NCBI GenBank assembly: GCA_965230065.1 | Contig: OZ245942.1 | Span: 5,146,001-5,210,000, forward strand | Source: G965230065 sp965230065 | GTDB taxonomy: Bacteria > Bacteroidota > Bacteroidia > Cytophagales > Cyclobacteriaceae | Length of the DNA: 64,000 bases | Direction: 5' to 3' | Part shown: in pieces, positions 1-8,009 of the stretch | How the letters are laid out: each line of letters starts with the position of its first letter | Position numbering within the stretch: the first letter of the stretch is position 1 | Position numbers and translations under genes: made by a program | The notes under the pieces: model-generated | Databases searched by the model: none | Seen by the model: only the letters and a program-made list of their open reading frames with translations | Told to the model about the DNA's origin: nothing

Positions 1-71
1 ACTGTGTAAATGGAAAGCTTCTTAAATACTTCCTTATCCTGACATTCTTTAAGAAAAGCATTAAACTTCAT
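1..71 (-). CDS. 5' end of a gene leaving the window (N-terminus only)
   Basis: Reading the minus strand from position 71 gives an open frame that runs out of the window: it begins MKFNAFLKECQDKEVFKKL and continues SIYT. No stop is met in the 23 visible codons. The sequence looks like the charged N-terminal segment that precedes a first membrane helix in some Bacteroidota TPR or signalling proteins, but this is only a resemblance from memory. The gene is divergent from the small gene at 159. Too little is visible to name a function, and a non-coding explanation is possible. Confidence 0.4.
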   Translation of the reverse strand, partial: MKFNAFLKECQDKEVFKKLSIYT

Positions 72-158
72 CAATGATACAAGGACTCTATTCCTATAAT
101 TAGTTTTAGTTGTATAATTTCACTAATATAGGAAAATTATCATCTTAAACGCATTGTT

Positions 159-296
159 ATGTCTGAAGAATCTAAAAAAAGCAAATCGACCGAATCTGAA
201 AAGGGCAAGGCGCAACCCAAGCCGGGCATGAATATCAAACCAAAAACCGGAGCTAAGGCTAAGCCTGGGTTATCCATCAAGCCGAAAAAGAAATAG
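159..296 (+). CDS. Small basic hypothetical protein (45 aa)
   Basis: An ATG at 159 opens a 45-codon frame closed by TAG at 294-296. The product is lysine-, proline- and serine-rich and almost free of hydrophobic residues, so it should be disordered and very basic. It contains an imperfect internal repeat: PGMNIKPK is followed about 14 residues later by PGLSIKPKKK, ending the protein. The first half is acidic/basic mixed (MSEESKKSKSTESEKGK). This kind of low-complexity tail resembles nucleic-acid-binding or ribosome-associated short proteins, but no family is recognised. It lies alone between a divergent gene end (71) and a convergent reading frame (329). Confidence 0.5.
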   Translation: MSEESKKSKSTESEKGKAQPKPGMNIKPKTGAKAKPGLSIKPKKK

Positions 297-328
297 ATTG
301 CTATCCTTAGAAAGCTTGTTTTTTTAGA

Positions 329-610
329 TTAATCTTCCAGTGGAGCCCGGTAGGCTTCATTTTGATTTTCCTTTTTCAGGTTTTCTGCTAATTGCTTTTG
401 CCCTTCGCATTGGTAGCAGAAAGCCTGTATGAATTTTTTCAACTCCTCGGTTTCATCAACATCCAGGTTGTCCAGTTTGGATGCCTGCTTTACCTGGTTG
501 GGTGGGCAGCTTATCGTATTGTCCAATTTGCGAAAACCATATTCATTATTAACTTGCCGGCGCCTAACTTTAACAAATTTATTCATGCGCATCTTCTCAA
601 AGTTGTTCAT
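329..610 (-). CDS. Hypothetical small protein (93 aa)
   Basis: A minus-strand frame whose product starts with a basic segment (FVKVRRRQ) and ends with an acidic, probably helical half (DVDETEELKKFIQAF) carrying a CYQC pair that could bind metal. In-frame ATGs at codons 7 and 9 would remove the 26-bp overlap with the sulfatase start at 585, so the true start may be MRMNKF or MNKF. No family recognised. It is the only frame of any length in the 297-584 interval and is divergent from the sulfatase. It could equally be a chance frame. Confidence 0.35.
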   Translation of the reverse strand: MNNFEKMRMNKFVKVRRRQVNNEYGFRKLDNTISCPPNQVKQASKLDNLDVDETEELKKFIQAFCYQCEGQKQLAENLKKENQNEAYRAPLED

Positions 611-2072
611 CTTTTTTAATCTGTTCTGTATTGTTATTTCCTGTCAAACCAGGGTTGAGGAAAGTCTGGAAGACAATAAACAATACAATGTGCTTTTCAT
701 TGCCATCGATGACCTCAGACCGCAACTCAATTGTTATGGGCAGTCTCAAATAATATCTCCCAATATTGACCGCCTGGCATCGCAAAGCCTGCTGTGCAAC
801 CGGGCGTATGTGCAGCAGGCTGTATGTGCCCCTTCACGCAATGGGGTGATGACCGGACTCAGGCCCGATGCCATTGGTATTTACGACCTGGCTACCTTTT
901 TCAGGGATTCTGTACAGGAGGTCATCACCATGTCGCAGCACTTCAAAAACAATGGGTACCAGGCAGAAAGTATGGGCAAAATATACCACCGTGGGCATGG
1001 CAACCATGATGATACGCTGTCTTGGAGTACAGCGTCCTGGTTTCCTTCATCCGGCACATTGGAAACTCCTCCCATTACAAGGGGCGATACTGTAGGTTTG
1101 GAAGGAAGTTATCCAACCATTGATGGAAAAAGAATCCCTTATTATGCTACAAATGTGCCGGAAGAAAACCTGGCTGATAACCGCACACTTGACCATGCGA
1201 TGAATAGGTTAGAAGCACTCAAAGATACTGCTTTTTTCATGGCGGTTGGTTTTGTAAAACCCCACCTGCCTTTTGTTGCCCCCCAACGATACTGGGATAT
1301 GTACGACCCTGAAACTATTGAAATTCCTGAAAGAACATCTCCACAAGGTAGTCCGGTATTTGCTTTGGCTAATTTTGGTGAGCTGCGCAAATACCATGAT
1401 ATTCCTGAAGAAGGTTACCTTTCTGACAAAAAATCCCGGGAAATGATCCACGGTTATTATGCAACGGTCACCTATATTGATGATCTGGTGGGGCAACTCA
1501 TGAATAAGCTGGAGGAACTCAATCTTGCAGAAAATACCATTGTAGTACTTTGGGGTGATCATGGATGGAAGCTGGGCGAATATGGAAGTTGGTGCAAGCA
1601 CAGTAATTATGAGTACGATGCTCGCATTCCCTTGTTGCTGAAAGTACCGGGCCAAACCGCGGGCAGAAAAACCGATGCCTTGGTAGAATCAGTAGATATT
1701 TACCCAACCTTATGTGAACTGGCCGGTCTGGAAAAACCCGGGCATTTGCAAGGCAGGAGCATGCTGCCTTTGGTGGAAAGCCCTGATGCAACTATCAGAA
1801 ATGCAGCCTGGAGCCAATACCCACGGCGTAATGAGGGTGTTTCTCTGATGGGCTATGCCATGCGTACCAACAACTTTCGCTACGTCCGGTGGCAGGAAAA
1901 AAACAACCCAAATGATATAGTAGGAAGAGAATTGTATGACCATACGAATGACCCGGGTGAAACCATTAATCTGGCGGTTTTGCCGGAAAATGAGAAGTTA
2001 GTAGCCCAAATGGACAGTGTTTTTAAGGCAGAATATGAGGCAGCACATGGTCAAGCTTTGTTAAACCAGTAA
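585..2072 (+). CDS. Sulfatase, iduronate-2-sulfatase-like lipoprotein
   Basis: Predicted arylsulfatase-superfamily enzyme removing sulfate esters from a polysaccharide. Seen: after the start chosen here (ATG 585) residues 1-20 form a lipoprotein signal ending in VISC, so the mature protein would begin at Cys20 and be membrane-anchored. Metal ligands lie in IDDLRPQLNCYG (Asp42, Asp43). The formylglycine motif is CAPSR with Cys81, so activation by a Cys-type sulfatase maturase is expected. GKIYHRG, GFVKPHLPF and WGDHGWKLGEYG match the landmarks of the iduronate-2-sulfatase branch (family S1_7). A longer frame from 429 is rejected because the lipoprotein signal would be internal. Length (495 aa) is normal. 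The gene is convergent with the response regulator, with a 9-bp gap. The substrate is unknown; no neighbouring polysaccharide utilisation genes are visible. Confidence 0.9.
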   Translation: MRIFSKLFIFFNLFCIVISCQTRVEESLEDNKQYNVLFIAIDDLRPQLNCYGQSQIISPNIDRLASQSLLCNRAYVQQAVCAPSRNGVMTGLRPDAIGIYDLATFFRDSVQEVITMSQHFKNNGYQAESMGKIYHRGHGNHDDTLSWSTASWFPSSGTLETPPITRGDTVGLEGSYPTIDGKRIPYYATNVPEENLADNRTLDHAMNRLEALKDTAFFMAVGFVKPHLPFVAPQRYWDMYDPETIEIPERTSPQGSPVFALANFGELRKYHDIPEEGYLSDKKSREMIHGYYATVTYIDDLVGQLMNKLEELNLAENTIVVLWGDHGWKLGEYGSWCKHSNYEYDARIPLLLKVPGQTAGRKTDALVESVDIYPTLCELAGLEKPGHLQGRSMLPLVESPDATIRNAAWSQYPRRNEGVSLMGYAMRTNNFRYVRWQEKNNPNDIVGRELYDHTNDPGETINLAVLPENEKLVAQMDSVFKAEYEAAHGQALLNQ

Positions 2073-2081
2073 CCAAGGCGG

Positions 2082-2729
2082 TTAATCTTCCAACTTATGC
2101 TCCAGTGCAAATTTGAGGAGGGAGTTTTTCCCTTTGAGGTTGAGTTTTTTGCAGATATTGGTGCGATGGTTCTCCACGGTTTTAATGCTGATGAATAGCT
2201 TTTCTGAAATTTCCCTGCTAGTAAAACTTTTGGCAACCATTTTAAATATTCTCAGCTCGGTATTTGTGAGTAAACTTACAAAATCAGGCTGTTTTTTTGC
2301 ATGTTGCTGGCTACGCTGTACCAGGTGACCTGATACGCCCGGGCTCATGTAAAACTGACCAGCCGCCACAGCCTCTATGCTGTTGATCACATCCTCTACG
2401 GCATTTTCTTTCAGTATATAACCATTCACACCAATGTCCATGGCCTCATTGAAAACTTCTTCATCATTGCGCATTGTAAGCATGATTATTTTAATGTTTG
2501 GGTAGGAAAAGCGAATTTTGGTGGCAGCCGTTAGCCCGTCAATTTTGGGCATGTTTACATCTAATACAATGATATCAGGCTGCTGGCGTTCGGCCAGGCG
2601 CAACAATTGATCTCCATTTTCAGCTTCAGACAACACTTCCATACCTGGGGTAGCATCAATCAGTTCAACCAATCCTTTCCTGAAAATAGGATGGTCATCG
2701 GCAATTAGTATGCGGATTTTTTCCTCCAT
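2082..2729 (-). CDS. LuxR/NarL-family response regulator
   Basis: A 215-residue two-domain response regulator. Residues 4-120 are a receiver domain: acidic pocket Asp11/Asp12, phospho-acceptor Asp57 in IVLDVNMP, and switch Lys107 in YILKENA. Residues 150-212 are a LuxR-type helix-turn-helix with the usual TVENHRTNICKKL recognition segment. No histidine kinase is encoded nearby, so it is an orphan in this window. It is divergently oriented from a 61-residue gene at 2872, and the shared 142-bp promoter region contains a perfect 12-bp inverted repeat with NarL-like half sites, which makes autoregulation and control of that gene a natural hypothesis. Confidence 0.93.
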   Translation of the reverse strand: MEEKIRILIADDHPIFRKGLVELIDATPGMEVLSEAENGDQLLRLAERQQPDIIVLDVNMPKIDGLTAATKIRFSYPNIKIIMLTMRNDEEVFNEAMDIGVNGYILKENAVEDVINSIEAVAAGQFYMSPGVSGHLVQRSQQHAKKQPDFVSLLTNTELRIFKMVAKSFTSREISEKLFISIKTVENHRTNICKKLNLKGKNSLLKFALEHKLED

Positions 2730-2765
2730 AAAGGGTAAAATTAGGGGTTTATCTCGAAAAATAAA

Positions 2766-2795
2766 GGTTACCCCCTACAAATATAGGGGGTAACC
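2766..2795. promoter_or_regulatory. Perfect 12-bp inverted repeat, candidate operator
   Basis: Arms 2766-2777 (GGTTACCCCCTA) and 2784-2795 are exact reverse complements, separated by 6 bp (CAAATA). The arm core TTACCCCCT resembles the TACYYMT heptamer of NarL-type regulators. It sits between the divergent response regulator (start 2729) and the gene at 2872, immediately upstream of a TAAATTTG element at 2823-2830. There is no T-run after it on either strand and it precedes both genes, so a terminator is unlikely. Confidence 0.55.
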
Positions 2796-2822
2796 CCTAT
2801 TTTAATAAGAAAGGCGAAAAGA

Positions 2823-2830
2823 TAAATTTG
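2823..2830 (+). promoter_or_regulatory. Candidate -7 promoter element for the 2872 gene
   Basis: TAAATTTG matches the Bacteroidota -7 consensus TAnnTTTG exactly and lies 41 bp before the ATG at 2872. At the expected 19-bp distance upstream only TTTT (2800-2803) is present rather than TTTG, so the -33 element is weak. That fits a promoter needing an activator bound at the inverted repeat just upstream. Confidence 0.4.
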
Positions 2831-2871
2831 GTAAAGAAACAGGGTGAATAATCTTTTAAACCAAAAAGAAA

Positions 2872-3057
2872 ATGGAAAGCATAAATAAAGAACTCAATAA
2901 GTTGCTCAAAGACGTTGATATTATCGAAAAAGCAGGAAACAGTAAATCCAGCTATAAACAAATGATTGATGAACTGAAAAACTACAGCAACATCGTAAGC
3001 GGATTTCGTAAGAAAAGCCTGGTGGGCAAAGAAACACTACGGCTGAAAATCACATAG
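2872..3057 (+). CDS. Small helical hypothetical protein (61 aa)
   Basis: A 61-residue soluble, lysine-rich protein (MESINKELNKLLKDVDIIEK...) predicted to be mostly helical, with heptad-like leucines in the first 20 residues. There are no membrane segments, cysteines or signal peptide. It is divergent from the LuxR-type response regulator and appears to have its own promoter (TAAATTTG at 2823) beside a strong palindrome, so it is a candidate target of that regulator. No family is recognised. Confidence 0.55.
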   Translation: MESINKELNKLLKDVDIIEKAGNSKSSYKQMIDELKNYSNIVSGFRKKSLVGKETLRLKIT

Positions 3058-3079
3058 TTTTTTTAGTCTAAAGATTACT

Positions 3080-3145
3080 AAGCCTGAAAAGATTTAAATG
3101 GGGCAGTTTTTTTGCCATGCCCTCCTTATGCTTTTCGGGCTTTTG
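3080..3145. terminator. Bidirectional terminator between convergent genes
   Basis: AAGCCTGAAAAG (3080-3091) pairs with CTTTTCGGGCTT (3131-3142) over 12 positions with one G-U wobble, followed on the plus strand by TTGTTATTT. A second small stem lies in the loop (GGCA ... TGCC around a T-run). It separates the small gene ending at 3057 from the minus-strand gene ending at 3150. Confidence 0.55.
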
Positions 3146-3149
3146 TTAT

Positions 3150-4037
3150 TTAGTAAGTTTCCCCACTATCATCTGTGTCGCTTTTTGTACCAATAGTTTC
3201 AATACTTTCCATCAGTCCTGTTGCCTCTTTTTTCTCTACCAGGTTGAAGTATTGAAAGGCAACAGCAATGAGCAAAACTGTGGAAGCAAACTGGGCTCCC
3301 AGCGTACTGATGACCTGAAACAGAATAAACAGAGCTTTGTATAACACAGAGGAATCTCTGAGCGATCCTCCATCCGTAGCCAGTAAAAACCCTTCAACAC
3401 CCCCGAAAATTGTACTCGGTAAACTAAAAAGCATCGCAATCAGGATGTAAAGGATAAAGGTAACGAACAGCAAACCGATGGTACTGAGGTAGTTGCCCGA
3501 AGTAAGGGAAAAGCTACGTTCAAAAGCCCGTCCAAAACCATTTCTTTCCCGCACCAGAATAATAAATATCAGGGACAAGGCTGCACCCAAAAAAATGCCT
3601 GGAATGAATAAAAATATAAAACCAATTGTAACAATAATACTCACGATGAATGCGGCCAGTAATAGTTGTAAGTAGTCTTTCTTGATTTCATTCCATACCA
3701 TTCCCGGTGTAATATCAGCCGGTGAGTGCTGGGTATACAGCATCATGTATTCATATACCAGGGCGATGACCAACGTGCTGGTTAAGTAGGATAGTACCAT
3801 GACCGGGGCAAGGTTGGCGTATAATTCTGCCATTCCGGCAAAGGGATTGGTTTGGTCTACACTCATGGGGATGTTACTCTGTACTACTCCCGAGTAGATG
3901 CCAACGATGAGCAAGGGTGGCCCGGCAATATAGAGCAGGCACATGAAGAGTGACTTAAAGTTTTCCCGAATGAACTCAAAAGTCGCATTTATTTTTTCGC
4001 TAAAGCCCCTTTGTTGTTGTAAAATGATCTTTGGCAT
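3150..4037 (-). CDS. Multi-pass membrane protein partnered with SpoIIM
   Basis: A 295-residue integral membrane protein with about six hydrophobic segments (for example FMCLLYIAGPPLLIVGIY near residue 35 and FLFIPGIFLGAALSLIFII near 135-155). Its start overlaps the end of the SpoIIM-family gene by 38 bp, so the two are translationally linked. RDD, SpoIIM and such accessory membrane proteins commonly cluster in Bacteroidota, often near MoxR and DUF58 genes that are not in this window. Function is unknown; the general fold resembles the membrane domain found with glycerophosphodiester phosphodiesterases and related DUFs. Confidence 0.75.
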   Translation of the reverse strand: MPKIILQQQRGFSEKINATFEFIRENFKSLFMCLLYIAGPPLLIVGIYSGVVQSNIPMSVDQTNPFAGMAELYANLAPVMVLSYLTSTLVIALVYEYMMLYTQHSPADITPGMVWNEIKKDYLQLLLAAFIVSIIVTIGFIFLFIPGIFLGAALSLIFIILVRERNGFGRAFERSFSLTSGNYLSTIGLLFVTFILYILIAMLFSLPSTIFGGVEGFLLATDGGSLRDSSVLYKALFILFQVISTLGAQFASTVLLIAVAFQYFNLVEKKEATGLMESIETIGTKSDTDDSGETY

Positions 4038-4992
4038 TTTGTCTTTGTCGGTTTAATTTGAGCGGATAAATTACAAAATAGTAGAGGATAAAAAAGGCGG
4101 AAACCAAAATAATTCCAACTTTAATGCCCCAGTGCACTTCGGTAAGGCGGGTAATGAATGATTCCAGAAATCCGGCCGTAATAAATACCGGAACCAGTCC
4201 AATTACTATTTTGAGCCCTTTTTTGGCACCTCGTTTAAACGATGCAAGCCGTGGCAAAGTACCGGGAAACAGAAAGCTATTGCCCATGACCAGCCCGGCA
4301 GCCCCGGCAATCACAATGGCGGAAATTTCCAGGGTTCCGTGAATCCAGATGGTAAGGAAGGAAGTGAGCAATAACCCTTTCTGGTAAAAGAAGAACTGAA
4401 AAGCCCCCAGCATGATACCGTTGTAGAAAAGTAACAGGCCGGTGCCAATAGAAAAAAACACACCTGCTACAAAGGCGTAAAAAGACACCCGGATATTGTT
4501 AAAGGTAATGGCAAAAAACATATCAGCACTTCCCATACTTTTATATACTCCCATGGGGTCGCCCTTTTTGATATTGTCCAGCGTCATGTTTACATAAGCA
4601 TCACCCAGAATGAGGCGTACAAAGGTGCCGTCGTGGGCAGCCGATACAGCGCCAATGAGGATAGCTACCAAAAAGATGATAAAGGCATATAAAAGTTGCT
4701 TTCTGGACTCATACATGAGCAGGGGCAATTCGTATTTCCAGAAAGTAACCAACCTGCTTTGGTCTTCTTTTTTATTGCGGTATATATTTTGATGTACTTT
4801 GGCCGTAAGGTTGTTTAAATACTGCGTGGTGGTGCTGTTGGGGTAATGGGTTTGTGCATACGCCAGGTCATCTGTAAGTTGTATGAAATACGCTGCCAAT
4901 GCATCGGGGTCAGCATCTTTTTGTTGGGAAAGGGCTTGTTCAAATGTTTCCCATGTTTTGTTATTTAATTTGACAAAGGCTGCTTCGCGCAT
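4000..4992 (-). CDS. Stage II sporulation protein M (SpoIIM) family membrane protein
   Basis: A 330-residue protein with a soluble N-terminus of about 100 residues (MREAAFVKLNNKTWETFE...) followed by five or six membrane segments. The conserved SpoIIM core is visible: FAITFNNIRVSFYAFVAGVF, then GLLLFYNGIMLGAF and WIHGTLEISAIVIAGAAGL. In non-sporulating Bacteroidota the family has an undefined envelope role. It is divergent from the RDD gene (84-bp gap) and its 3' end overlaps the next membrane protein gene. Sporulation itself is not implied. Confidence 0.88.
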   Translation of the reverse strand: MREAAFVKLNNKTWETFEQALSQQKDADPDALAAYFIQLTDDLAYAQTHYPNSTTTQYLNNLTAKVHQNIYRNKKEDQSRLVTFWKYELPLLMYESRKQLLYAFIIFLVAILIGAVSAAHDGTFVRLILGDAYVNMTLDNIKKGDPMGVYKSMGSADMFFAITFNNIRVSFYAFVAGVFFSIGTGLLLFYNGIMLGAFQFFFYQKGLLLTSFLTIWIHGTLEISAIVIAGAAGLVMGNSFLFPGTLPRLASFKRGAKKGLKIVIGLVPVFITAGFLESFITRLTEVHWGIKVGIILVSAFFILYYFVIYPLKLNRQRQNAKDHFTTTKGL

Positions 4993-5076
4993 TAGAAAAT
5001 CATTTATTTTTGAGATATAAAATTAGTAATACAATACCTAAATTTCACGAGGCTGTTGTAATAAATATGTTGATGC

Positions 5077-5778
5077 ATGCAAAAGATTAGCATAGAAACT
5101 ACACAAAATGTAAATATAGATTATGTTCCGGCCGGGTTGGGCGACAGGATTCTCGCGTATGTAATTGACGGCCTGGTCATGCTCGCCTATTTTGGTGTTT
5201 TGCTTTTGGTGTTTAGTCTGCTTACGCCAGACAGCCTGTTGCTCAATATAGCGCTGATTATTCCCCCGTTTTTGTATCATTTGCTGTGCGAAATATTTAT
5301 GAACGGACAAAGTATTGGCAAACGCCAAATGAAAATAAAAGTAGTAAAGCTGGATGGAGCTGCCCCTGGCATTGGTGCATACTTGCTCCGCTGGATACTT
5401 CGCCCCATTGATATTTCTATATTTTCTGGTGGAATTGCCATCTTAACCATTGCCATTACCCGCAACAGCCAGCGTTTGGGCGATTTGGCGGCTGGAACCA
5501 CCGTCGTAAAAACTGAAATCCGGCAGGATATTCCTGTTTTCGCAGTAGAAGATGATTATATCCCTCAGTTTCAGGAAGTAACCACCCTCACCGATGCTGA
5601 CGTAGAAGTAATTCAAAAGGTACTGAAAGTTTACAGGGATTCGGGCAACAGCCAGCCTGTAATCGCAACAGCCGAAAAGATGAAAAATCTCCTGTCCATT
5701 GATGCCGATATGCCCCCCTTGCAGTTTCTGTACACCCTCGTGAAAGACTATAAAAGCCTGACAGCTGTAGGCAGGTAG
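5077..5778 (+). CDS. RDD family membrane protein
   Basis: A 233-residue protein with the RDD domain at about residues 14-145: the name-giving GDRILAYVIDGLV motif, a second hydrophobic stretch, GQSIGKRQMKIKVV, and the closing NSQRLGDLAAGTTVV. Three to four membrane helices are expected, followed by a soluble C-terminal region of about 80 residues. RDD proteins are proposed transport or ion-homeostasis factors; the role here is unknown. Divergence from the SpoIIM gene reproduces the usual RDD/SpoIIM pairing in this phylum. Confidence 0.9.
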   Translation: MQKISIETTQNVNIDYVPAGLGDRILAYVIDGLVMLAYFGVLLLVFSLLTPDSLLLNIALIIPPFLYHLLCEIFMNGQSIGKRQMKIKVVKLDGAAPGIGAYLLRWILRPIDISIFSGGIAILTIAITRNSQRLGDLAAGTTVVKTEIRQDIPVFAVEDDYIPQFQEVTTLTDADVEVIQKVLKVYRDSGNSQPVIATAEKMKNLLSIDADMPPLQFLYTLVKDYKSLTAVGR

Positions 5779-5954
5779 GGTAAGACTGCCAACTGCTACT
5801 CTGCTGCCTACTTTCAACTTTAACTTTCCCCTGTAAGATAACTGAACCTTCTTCGTAGCAAACTACCCTTAACTTCACCTATCTTGTAACAATCTTTTCC
5901 CACAAAGCCCGCCAATCAAGCTATCTGATTTTTTAGAATAGAAACTTTTTAAGC

Positions 5955-7958
5955 ATGTTAAGCTTGGTAACAAAAGCTGTGTTGATAATGCAGTTACTTT
6001 TTTGCGTGGCCTCCGTGGAATTAAAGGCACAGTGGCAGCCTGTTTTCAGCATAAGTAATCACGAAATTCATGGCTTGTATACCAGTGATAATATAGTCAT
6101 TGCAGGAGGAAATCAGCGGAAAGTGCTGTTTTCCCAAGACTCGGGAGAAAGTTGGAAAAACTTATCCATGCAATTGCCAGCAGGTACAGAAACTATCCAG
6201 ACATTACTGTCAAAAGGTCAAAATATTTGGGTTTCCATTCCGGGGTTTGGCATCAGGCGGTCTGAAGATGAAGGACAAGCATGGGATTGGGCAAACATGG
6301 GATTGGAAAGTTTGCGGGTAAATGCCCTGGCAATTGCTGAGGATAAACTCTATGCAGCCACCGGAGCAGGTGTTTTTACTTCAACCAATCAGGCAACTTC
6401 CTGGCAAAGTTTAGGGCTTTCTGATGAAACGATACAAACCATTGCCCTGGACGAGTCTCATGTTTGGGCAGGCACTTCAGAAGGGGAGCTTTTCTTTTCA
6501 AAGAACCGTGGCAAGGATTGGGAAAATTTGAACATTCCGGTTCTACACAGACCCATTCAGTCCATCATCATTAGGGAAGGCAAAGTTTATATTGGCACCA
6601 AAGGGCAGGGCGTATTTGAATTTTCAATTGAAGGAAAATCTACAAAAAGTATGAGCCAGGGCCTGGGTTCGGTTTATGTGCATGACTTGGCCTGGAATGA
6701 CAATCAACTTTGGGCAGCCACCGATGCCGGGCTGTACTTTTGGGATGATGGAGCCAACAAGTGGACAAAAAGAAACACCCTGGAAGAAGAAGGTTTTTTG
6801 TCAACTTATGCATTGAGTGTAGGGAAACATCATGTATTTGCAGGCACATCCCACAAAGGCGTGGTACGTTCACAAGACAAAGGCATGCATTGGGAGGGAG
6901 GGGCAAAAGGTGCGATGCAACAAAATATTCAGTTGCTTCATAAAGCAAATGAGCAATTATATGCTGGGATTAAACACTGGGTTTATGCAACTATTGACGG
7001 TAAGTCCTGGAAAAAGTTGACTGAATTTGAAGGGGAAATCAACCACATTGCCAGGTTTGAAGATGCTCTTTGGGCAGCTACCAATGCTGGAATCTATCGC
7101 AAAAGTAGTGACGAATGGCAGTGGAAGTTGATAAACAATAAGATAAAAGCAAATATCATTGTAGCCCTGGATAACGAAATTTTTGCTGCAACATCTGAGA
7201 ACGGCATTTTTGTTTCAAAAAATGAGGGAAATACGTGGAACGAAGTCGGGCTTTCGCCAAAAAACATCAAGGCTTTCCTGGTAATTAATAATTCTTTGAT
7301 AGCCGGAACACAGGAAGGAATTTACCATTCGGAAGATAGGGGAGGGGTGTGGCAAAATGTACTGGATAATGAGGAAATAACCGTACTCAAAAGTCAGCAA
7401 AACTATTGCTTTGCAGGCACAAAAACAGGATTGTATGTTTCTTCAAATGGAGGGAAAAACTGGAACCCATGCACATACGATAGCGATGTTTACGGTATAA
7501 AAAACATCATCATTTCAGATTCAATAACTATCATTCACGACAATGCAGGACGGCTTTTCGCTTCTTATGATTACGGGCAAAGCTGGACACCTTATGAATT
7601 ACCTGTGCTGGGAAACATCACTTCCCTTGAACTGTTCAACGGTCAACTCGTGGCAGGCACTTCAGATAAAGGGATTTGGCAACATGCACAACTTCCTGTA
7701 AATACTAAGGAATTAGTAAAAGAGGAAATTTCAGTTTACCCCAATCCGGCTTCAGAAAAAATATTTATCCGCCTGCCCAATGCCCCTTCAATGTATGAGG
7801 TTGTTTTAAAAGATATTTTTGGCAGGAAAGTCCACAAAACTAAATCTTCCTTGCCTCAAATTGAATTGGATATTACCCATTTGCCCGCAGGCGCGTATTA
7901 TTTACAAATATATGGGAATGGAAAAGAAGAAGTAAGGCGTATAATAAAACAGCAATAG
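5955..7958 (+). CDS. Secreted BNR/YCF48-type repeat protein with T9SS sorting domain
   Basis: A 667-residue exported protein. Residues 1-25 are a signal peptide ending around ELKAQ; an alternative start at 5988 (MQLLFCVAS) is equally good. The body is a series of about 12 repeats of the type FxSxDxGxSWxxL plus LxAGTxxGxY (for example SQDSGESWKNL, SKNRGKDWENL, SYDYGQSWTPY), the pattern of BNR/sialidase-type beta-propellers. Residues about 590-667 are a type A T9SS C-terminal domain: ISVYPNPASEKIFI, DIFGRKV, LPAGAYYLQI and a basic end. It should therefore cross the outer membrane by type IX secretion and be anchored at the surface. The ligand is unknown, and the Asp-box repeats do not by themselves imply sialidase activity. 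Confidence 0.88.
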   Translation: MLSLVTKAVLIMQLLFCVASVELKAQWQPVFSISNHEIHGLYTSDNIVIAGGNQRKVLFSQDSGESWKNLSMQLPAGTETIQTLLSKGQNIWVSIPGFGIRRSEDEGQAWDWANMGLESLRVNALAIAEDKLYAATGAGVFTSTNQATSWQSLGLSDETIQTIALDESHVWAGTSEGELFFSKNRGKDWENLNIPVLHRPIQSIIIREGKVYIGTKGQGVFEFSIEGKSTKSMSQGLGSVYVHDLAWNDNQLWAATDAGLYFWDDGANKWTKRNTLEEEGFLSTYALSVGKHHVFAGTSHKGVVRSQDKGMHWEGGAKGAMQQNIQLLHKANEQLYAGIKHWVYATIDGKSWKKLTEFEGEINHIARFEDALWAATNAGIYRKSSDEWQWKLINNKIKANIIVALDNEIFAATSENGIFVSKNEGNTWNEVGLSPKNIKAFLVINNSLIAGTQEGIYHSEDRGGVWQNVLDNEEITVLKSQQNYCFAGTKTGLYVSSNGGKNWNPCTYDSDVYGIKNIIISDSITIIHDNAGRLFASYDYGQSWTPYELPVLGNITSLELFNGQLVAGTSDKGIWQHAQLPVNTKELVKEEISVYPNPASEKIFIRLPNAPSMYEVVLKDIFGRKVHKTKSSLPQIELDITHLPAGAYYLQIYGNGKEEVRRIIKQQ

Positions 7959-7966
7959 TTTTAGGA

Positions 7967-8002
7967 CTGTGGACTTCTCAGTCCGCAGAAATAATTTTTT
8001 TT
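7967..8002 (+). terminator. Rho-independent terminator
   Basis: CTGTGGACT (7967-7975) pairs with AGTCCGCAG (7980-7988) over a TCTC loop with one G-U pair, followed by AAATAATTTTTTTT. It lies 8 bp after the stop of the secreted repeat protein and before the convergent adenosyltransferase gene. Confidence 0.7.
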
Positions 8003-8009
8003 ACAATAA

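Noticed and set aside
429..584. Upstream extension of the sulfatase frame
   Set aside because: The extension would put the lipoprotein signal peptide (lipobox at Cys20 of the shorter protein) 53 residues inside the chain.
2766..2795. Terminator reading of the 12-bp inverted repeat
   Set aside because: It lies upstream of both divergent genes and has no T-run on either side.
4000..4992. Sporulation role for the SpoIIM-family gene
   Set aside because: The SpoIIM domain is widespread in non-sporulating Bacteroidota and no other sporulation gene is present.
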